From: Candidatus Kuenenia stuttgartensis
GTDB taxonomy: Bacteria; Planctomycetota; Planctomycetia; Pirellulales; UBA1268
DNA: 38,947 nucleotides
NCBI GenBank assembly: GCA_945870505.1
Contig: CAMBSN010000020.1
Location: 1 to 38,947, forward strand
Reading direction: 5' to 3'
Shown: piece after piece, positions 34,898 to 38,947 of the stretch
Layout: every line of letters begins with the position of its first letter
How positions within the stretch are numbered: position 1 is the first letter of the stretch
The notes under the pieces: model-generated
Told to the model about the DNA's origin: nothing
The model's input: only the letters and a program-made list of their open reading frames with translations
Database searches by the model: none
Position numbers and translations under genes: made by a program

Positions 34898-36730
34898 ATG
34901 GTGTTAGAACAGGAAATCCCGAGGTTCGCGTCCTGGATCGGCCCGGCGATCCTTCAGTACATGGCCGCTGCCGCCGTCGCCGCGGTCATGGCGGCCATGC
35001 TCACGTGGCTCGCTCAGGCGATTGGGAATGGGCCGCTGGCGGGCGGTGACCGGGTCTATCGGGGTGTGCTCGCGGGGCTGGCCGACATTCTGGCAACGTC
35101 CCCGCGGCGGGTCTGGGCCCTCGCCCGGCTGGCGATCCAGGAATCGCTGCGTCGCAACGTACTCGTCGTGCTGGGGATGTTTGCCCTCATTCTGCTGTTT
35201 GCCGGGTGGTTCCTCGACCCCGCCAGCGTTGACCCCCGCCGACTCTACGTGGGCTTCATCCTCGCGGCCACGAACCTCCTTGTCTGCCTCGTGACGCTCG
35301 TGCTCGCGGTCTTCAGCCTGCCGGCCGACATCAAGTCGCGGGCGATTCAGACCGTGACCACGAAGCCGGTGCACACGGCGGAGATCGTGCTCGGCAGGAT
35401 CCTGGGGTTTGCCACGGTGGGCACCTGCCTCCTGGCGATCATGGGGCTGGCGGGCTGGATGTTCGTGGTTCGCAGCGTGAGCCACGGCCATGTGCTGGAC
35501 GCGGCCGACGTCTTTGACGTGACCGACGGCGAAGGAGCGGTGTCGGGCGCCGAGGGCCGCACATCGCTCGATCGCGGGCACCGGCATCGTGTGGAACTCG
35601 ACGGCCGCGGTGGCGGCGTCGCCGAGACCGCCCACGGCCACCGTCACCGCGTCACGGTGACCGGCACCACGGCGACGGGCGAGCGGACCTACGCGGTCGG
35701 TGCGCCGCTCGGGTTGCTGGAGGCCCGGCGGCCGCTCCGCGGCAGGCTTCGATTCCTCGACCGTGAAGGGCGTCCCTCGATCAAGGGTATCAGCGTGGGG
35801 GCCGAGTGGTCGTATCGGCAGTACATCGAGGGAGGCTCCGCCGCCGCGGCCATCTGGACGTTCGAGGGCGTGTCGCCGGAGCGGTTTCCCGACGGGCTCC
35901 CGCTCGAGATGATCGTTCGCGTGTTCCGCACGTACCAGGGAAACATTGAGGACGGCATTCACGGGACCATCCAGGTTCGCAATCCGACGAGCAGCCTGCG
36001 GAGCGAGTCGCTGCCGATCGTCGCCCGCGAGCACACGATCGACTCGCTGCTCATCCCGCGGCGGATCAACACGGTCATGGCCGACGGCTCTCTGCGGGAG
36101 GTGGACCTGTTCGCCGACCTGGTGTCGGACGGGCGGATCGAGGTCTGGCTGCAGTGCCTCGAACCTGCCCAGTACTACGGCGTGGCACAGGCCGACTTCT
36201 ACCTCCGCGCCGGTGACGGGTCATTCGCGGTGAACTACGCCAAGAGCTGCCTCGGCATCTGGTACTCGATGCTGATCTGCACGGCGCTCGGGGTGATGTT
36301 CAGTACGTTCCTGTCCGGGCCGGTGGCGCTCGTGGCAGCGCTCGCCACGCTCCTCGTTGGCCAGTTCCGCGACTTCATCGCCCGCCTGTTCACCAGCCAG
36401 GTGACGGGCGACTCCTCGATCGTGCCGGGAGGTGGACCGATCGAATCGCTCTACCGCATCGTCACGCAGACGAGCATCACGCTGGAACTCGATCCCACGC
36501 CGGCCGTGCAGGTGATGAAGGTGCTCGACACCGTGCTGCTGGCCCCGATGCGGCTGGCCGCGAGCATCTTTCCGTCGCTGGCGTCGCTCGGCACCAGCGA
36601 TTTCGTCGCCGGTGGATTCGACATCCCGGGAGACCTGCTGGCCGCCCACGGGGCCGAGGCCGCCGGCTATGCGCTGGCCTGCTTCATCGCAGGCGTGTTC
36701 TGCCTCAAGGCGAGGGAGGTGGCGTCATGA
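34898..36730 (+). CDS. ABC-2 type permease with large extracytoplasmic domain
   Basis: This 610-residue membrane protein is predicted to be the permease partner of the preceding ATPase. Hydrophobic helices occur near the N terminus (about residues 18-40, 88-106, 118-140, 170-190) and near the C terminus (about 445-475, and the last 20 residues). Between them lies a soluble domain of about 240 residues, presumably extracytoplasmic. It contains two His-rich motifs, GHRHRVELDGRG and HGHRHRVTVTG, that could bind metal. Known ABC-2 exporters of this kind (NosY-like) lack such an insert. The stop overlaps the next start by 4 bp. The ligand cannot be deduced. Confidence 0.75.
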   Translation: MVLEQEIPRFASWIGPAILQYMAAAAVAAVMAAMLTWLAQAIGNGPLAGGDRVYRGVLAGLADILATSPRRVWALARLAIQESLRRNVLVVLGMFALILLFAGWFLDPASVDPRRLYVGFILAATNLLVCLVTLVLAVFSLPADIKSRAIQTVTTKPVHTAEIVLGRILGFATVGTCLLAIMGLAGWMFVVRSVSHGHVLDAADVFDVTDGEGAVSGAEGRTSLDRGHRHRVELDGRGGGVAETAHGHRHRVTVTGTTATGERTYAVGAPLGLLEARRPLRGRLRFLDREGRPSIKGISVGAEWSYRQYIEGGSAAAAIWTFEGVSPERFPDGLPLEMIVRVFRTYQGNIEDGIHGTIQVRNPTSSLRSESLPIVAREHTIDSLLIPRRINTVMADGSLREVDLFADLVSDGRIEVWLQCLEPAQYYGVAQADFYLRAGDGSFAVNYAKSCLGIWYSMLICTALGVMFSTFLSGPVALVAALATLLVGQFRDFIARLFTSQVTGDSSIVPGGGPIESLYRIVTQTSITLELDPTPAVQVMKVLDTVLLAPMRLAASIFPSLASLGTSDFVAGGFDIPGDLLAAHGAEAAGYALACFIAGVFCLKAREVAS

Positions 36731-38262
36731 CCGAACTGCAGCGGAGTTCTCGAGGTGAGCAGACCTGGCTGGGGCTGAGGCCTGGCACGCTGCTGGCGCT
36801 GGTCGCGATCGCAGTGCTCCTGGTGCCGCTCTCGGCACTCAGCCAGCCGGCCGATTCCACGAGTTCCGGCGGGCTGTTGGCGCGGCTGCGGTCGACCTAC
36901 GGGCTCTCGCAGGCCAATCTCGGCGAGGTTGACCCGGCGAGCGAGACGATGCGGTTTGCGACGCTGGGACTCAAGAACATCGCCGTGACGCTGCTCTGGG
37001 ACCGTGCCGCCTACTACAAGAAGGTCGAGGACTGGACCAACCTCTCGGCCACGCTCGAGCAGATCACGAAGCTCCAGCCCAACTTCTACACGGTGTGGGA
37101 CTTCCAGGCCCACAATCTCTCCTACAACACCTCGGTCGAGTTCGACGACTACCATGACCGGTATGCGTGGGTGATCAAGGGGATCGAGTTCCTCCGCCAG
37201 GGCATTGCCTACAATGCGCGGGAGCCGCGGCTGCTCGGCCGGATGGGCTGGTTTATCGGTCAGAAGATCGGCAAGGCCGACGAGAAGGTGCAGTATCGTC
37301 GGCTCTTCAAGGCCGACGACGACTTCCACGACCGAGACGACCCCGACCGCACGCTGCCCGAACGCGACAACTGGCTGGTCGGCCGGCAGAAGTACCGGGC
37401 GGGCCAGGCGTTGGTCGATCGGGGGGCGCCGCTCAAGACCACGCCGCTCATCTTCCACAGCGAGCCGATGATGACGGCGATCAACTACGCCAGGGCCCTC
37501 GAGGGGGACGGTGAGTTCGGCGCGACCGCGAAGGACGGCTGGAAGCTCGCCAACGAGGAGCTCGCCCGGTTTGCGGAGCGGGACATTTCCACGAGCTGGG
37601 GTGTGCCGATCCAACTGCGACTCCGCGAGTCGGAGGAGAAACGGGCGGCCGCGATCGCCGATGAGCTCGAGACGCTGCTCCCCGGGCAGTACAAGGCGCT
37701 CGAGGAGAGCCGCCGCGCGGCCCTCACCGACGAGCAGCGGAAGGCGCTCGAAGTGCCGCAGATGGATCGCAACGAGTCCCAGCAGCAGGCCGCGTCGGCG
37801 GCTGAAGGCGAGCTTGCTGTGACCTGGAAGATGGTCGCCAGGCAGGCTCCGGCGGATGTGCGGGCCAAGGCCGAGGAACTCGCCCGCGAGTACACCGAGG
37901 CCCAGGAAAGGGCCACCATGATCGAACGGTATCGCGACATCGTGAACTTCGACTTCTGGAAGGCCTCCTGCGAGGCCGAGGTGACGGAGCCGGCGCTCGA
38001 GGCGCGGGAGAGCACGTGGCGGGCCGACAAGGAGTTTGAAGCCGCCCGTCTGCAGTCGGCGAAGAAGGCCTACGAGGCGTCGTTCGCTGCCTGGCGGAAG
38101 GTGCTCGACGCCTCGAAGGTGCTCCGCGAGGATTCGCTGACGGGCGACGACATCGCCGAGGTGGTGGGCCGCTACCGCAAGCTCCTCGAGCAACTCGACG
38201 AGCCGTTTCCGACGCCCTTCGTGCTCCAGGACATCCTCGACCGCTCCGCCCCCCAGCCCTGA
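36727..38262 (+). CDS. Membrane-anchored TPR-like protein linked to the ABC transporter
   Basis: The function is unknown. The 511-residue protein has one N-terminal transmembrane helix (LLALVAIAVLLVPLSAL, about residues 23-39) and then a soluble region. TPR-like helical pairs are seen around residues 85-180 (LLWDRAAYYKKVEDW, LEQITKLQPNFYTVWDFQAH). Long Glu/Ala/Arg-rich segments follow (about 295-380 and 395-480) that look like coiled coil or helical bundles. It is coupled to the permease by an ATGA overlap, so it is probably an accessory of the same complex. The ABC ATPase, permease and this protein form one transcript unit. Confidence 0.7.
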   Translation: MTELQRSSRGEQTWLGLRPGTLLALVAIAVLLVPLSALSQPADSTSSGGLLARLRSTYGLSQANLGEVDPASETMRFATLGLKNIAVTLLWDRAAYYKKVEDWTNLSATLEQITKLQPNFYTVWDFQAHNLSYNTSVEFDDYHDRYAWVIKGIEFLRQGIAYNAREPRLLGRMGWFIGQKIGKADEKVQYRRLFKADDDFHDRDDPDRTLPERDNWLVGRQKYRAGQALVDRGAPLKTTPLIFHSEPMMTAINYARALEGDGEFGATAKDGWKLANEELARFAERDISTSWGVPIQLRLRESEEKRAAAIADELETLLPGQYKALEESRRAALTDEQRKALEVPQMDRNESQQQAASAAEGELAVTWKMVARQAPADVRAKAEELAREYTEAQERATMIERYRDIVNFDFWKASCEAEVTEPALEARESTWRADKEFEAARLQSAKKAYEASFAAWRKVLDASKVLREDSLTGDDIAEVVGRYRKLLEQLDEPFPTPFVLQDILDRSAPQP

Positions 38263-38277
38263 AAGGATGGACGCGCC

Positions 38278-38947
38278 CTACGTGCGGGCGACGAGGAGCT
38301 TGTCGATCCGCCGCCCGTCCATGTCCACCACCTCAATCCGCAGGCCCCGCCAGGTGACCACGTCGCCCGAGGCGGGAATTCGTTCCAACTCGGCGAGCAC
38401 GAGGCCCGAGATCGTGGTGTAGTCACGGGGCAGCGGTTCGCCCTTGAGACCGAAGCGGTCGACGAGGTCGTCGATCGCGACGCTGCCGTCGACCAGCCAG
38501 GAACCATCCTCCCGCTGCACGAACGCGTGGGCGTCGGCCTGCCGGTGCTCATCGTGGATCTCGCCCACGAGCTCCTCGAGGACGTCTTCGAGCGTCACCA
38601 GGCCCTCGGTGCCACCGTATTCGTCGAGCACGATGGCGAGCTGGTTTCGCTCCTTTTGGAAGAGTTCGAGAAGCCGGTCGAGCGGCATCGTCTCGGGCAC
38701 GAAGATCGGTCGATGGAGCATCTTCCGCAACTCAATCGGCCAGCCCATCCAGGCATGGCGGAGCGCGTCCTTGATCGAGACGTAGCCGATGATGTGGTCG
38801 AGCGACCCCTCGTAGACCGGGAGCCGCGAGTAGCCTGCCATAGCGATGGCGCCGATGATCTCAGTCTGCGGGGTCTCGATGTCGAGGGCGTCAACGTCGA
38901 TCCGCGGCCGCATGATGTCGCGAACGCTCCGCTCGCCGAGCCGCAGG
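38278..38947 (-). CDS. CBS domain protein, CorC/HlyC family (partial, 5' end outside window)
   Basis: The frame stays open to the right edge, so the gene continues beyond the window; only its C-terminal 222 or so residues are seen. The visible part starts with LRLGERSVRDIMRPR, the junction typical of DUF21-CBS proteins. A CBS pair follows (YSRLPVYEGSLDHIIGYVS, then QLAIVLDEYGGTEGLVTLED). The CorC/HlyC C-terminal domain comes last (DGSWLVDGSVAIDDLVDRFG, then ISGLVLAELERIP). The missing N terminus is expected to be a DUF21 membrane domain. Such proteins are linked to magnesium/cobalt efflux or membrane integrity. It is convergent with the TPR-like gene, 15 bp apart. Confidence 0.9.
   Translation of the reverse strand, partial: LRLGERSVRDIMRPRIDVDALDIETPQTEIIGAIAMAGYSRLPVYEGSLDHIIGYVSIKDALRHAWMGWPIELRKMLHRPIFVPETMPLDRLLELFQKERNQLAIVLDEYGGTEGLVTLEDVLEELVGEIHDEHRQADAHAFVQREDGSWLVDGSVAIDDLVDRFGLKGEPLPRDYTTISGLVLAELERIPASGDVVTWRGLRIEVVDMDGRRIDKLLVART

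Overview
The window is a chromosomal segment of high GC content, about two thirds, from a planctomycete, most likely of the Pirellulales type. The evidence is lineage-typical content: a DUF1592-type cytochrome c protein paired with a DUF1552 protein, a DUF1559 prepilin-like protein, a C-terminal RGPRDFLAKCPPSIGP lipoprotein, and H4MPT-linked C1 genes (fhcA, fhcB, fhcC) in a bacterium that also has LPS (Kdo) genes. Genes are dense, often with 4-bp ATGA or GTGA overlaps, and lie on both strands. No tRNA, rRNA, CRISPR array, transposase or phage gene was seen.

Layout. 1-1874 (minus): fhcC, rpsL, rpsG, then a run of three hairpins. 2230-5235 (plus): a compact fatty-acid-type cassette of two FabZ-like hotdog proteins, a long acyl carrier protein and a FabF-type ketosynthase. 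5474-10113: a Cys-rich lipoprotein, an MFS transporter, a DUF4239 membrane protein, a DUF454 protein on the minus strand, and a class II Calvin-type fructose-bisphosphate aldolase. 10500-15271: kdsD, kdsC and a 1053-residue membrane-anchored OstA/LptA/LptC-like protein, in the slot where proteobacteria have lptC-lptA. 15433-17955: an esterase (minus), hpt and a family-4 glycosyltransferase (plus).

17956-27067 (minus) reads HIT protein, dGTPase, a PIN-TRAM membrane nuclease, a DUF1592 cytochrome, a DUF1552 protein, fhcB and fhcA. The last five are closely spaced and could be one transcript. 27119-30087 (plus): scpA, an RNase Z-like metallo-beta-lactamase protein and hemW. A decayed fragment of pntA lies at 30115-30282. 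30534-31508: rplM and rpsI with a clear terminator. 31707-33682: a secreted Gly/Met-repeat protein and a DUF1559 protein. 33938-38262: an ABC ATPase, an unusual ABC permease with a large extracytoplasmic domain, and a TPR-like anchored protein. A CorC/HlyC-type CBS protein runs off the right edge.

The themes are translation, envelope biogenesis (Kdo and the OstA-like protein), a dedicated acyl-chain cassette, and C1 metabolism through formyl-methanofuran/H4MPT with its complex split over two loci. The most distinctive non-genic feature is a family of intergenic palindromes directly preceded by GTAG, the hallmark of REP elements. Its arms vary in a compensatory way. I did not find an obviously new defence or mobile system. 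The best candidates for under-described biology are the giant OstA-like protein, the hotdog-ACP-hotdog-KS cassette, the possible DUF1592-DUF1552-fhcBA transcript and the REP-like family.
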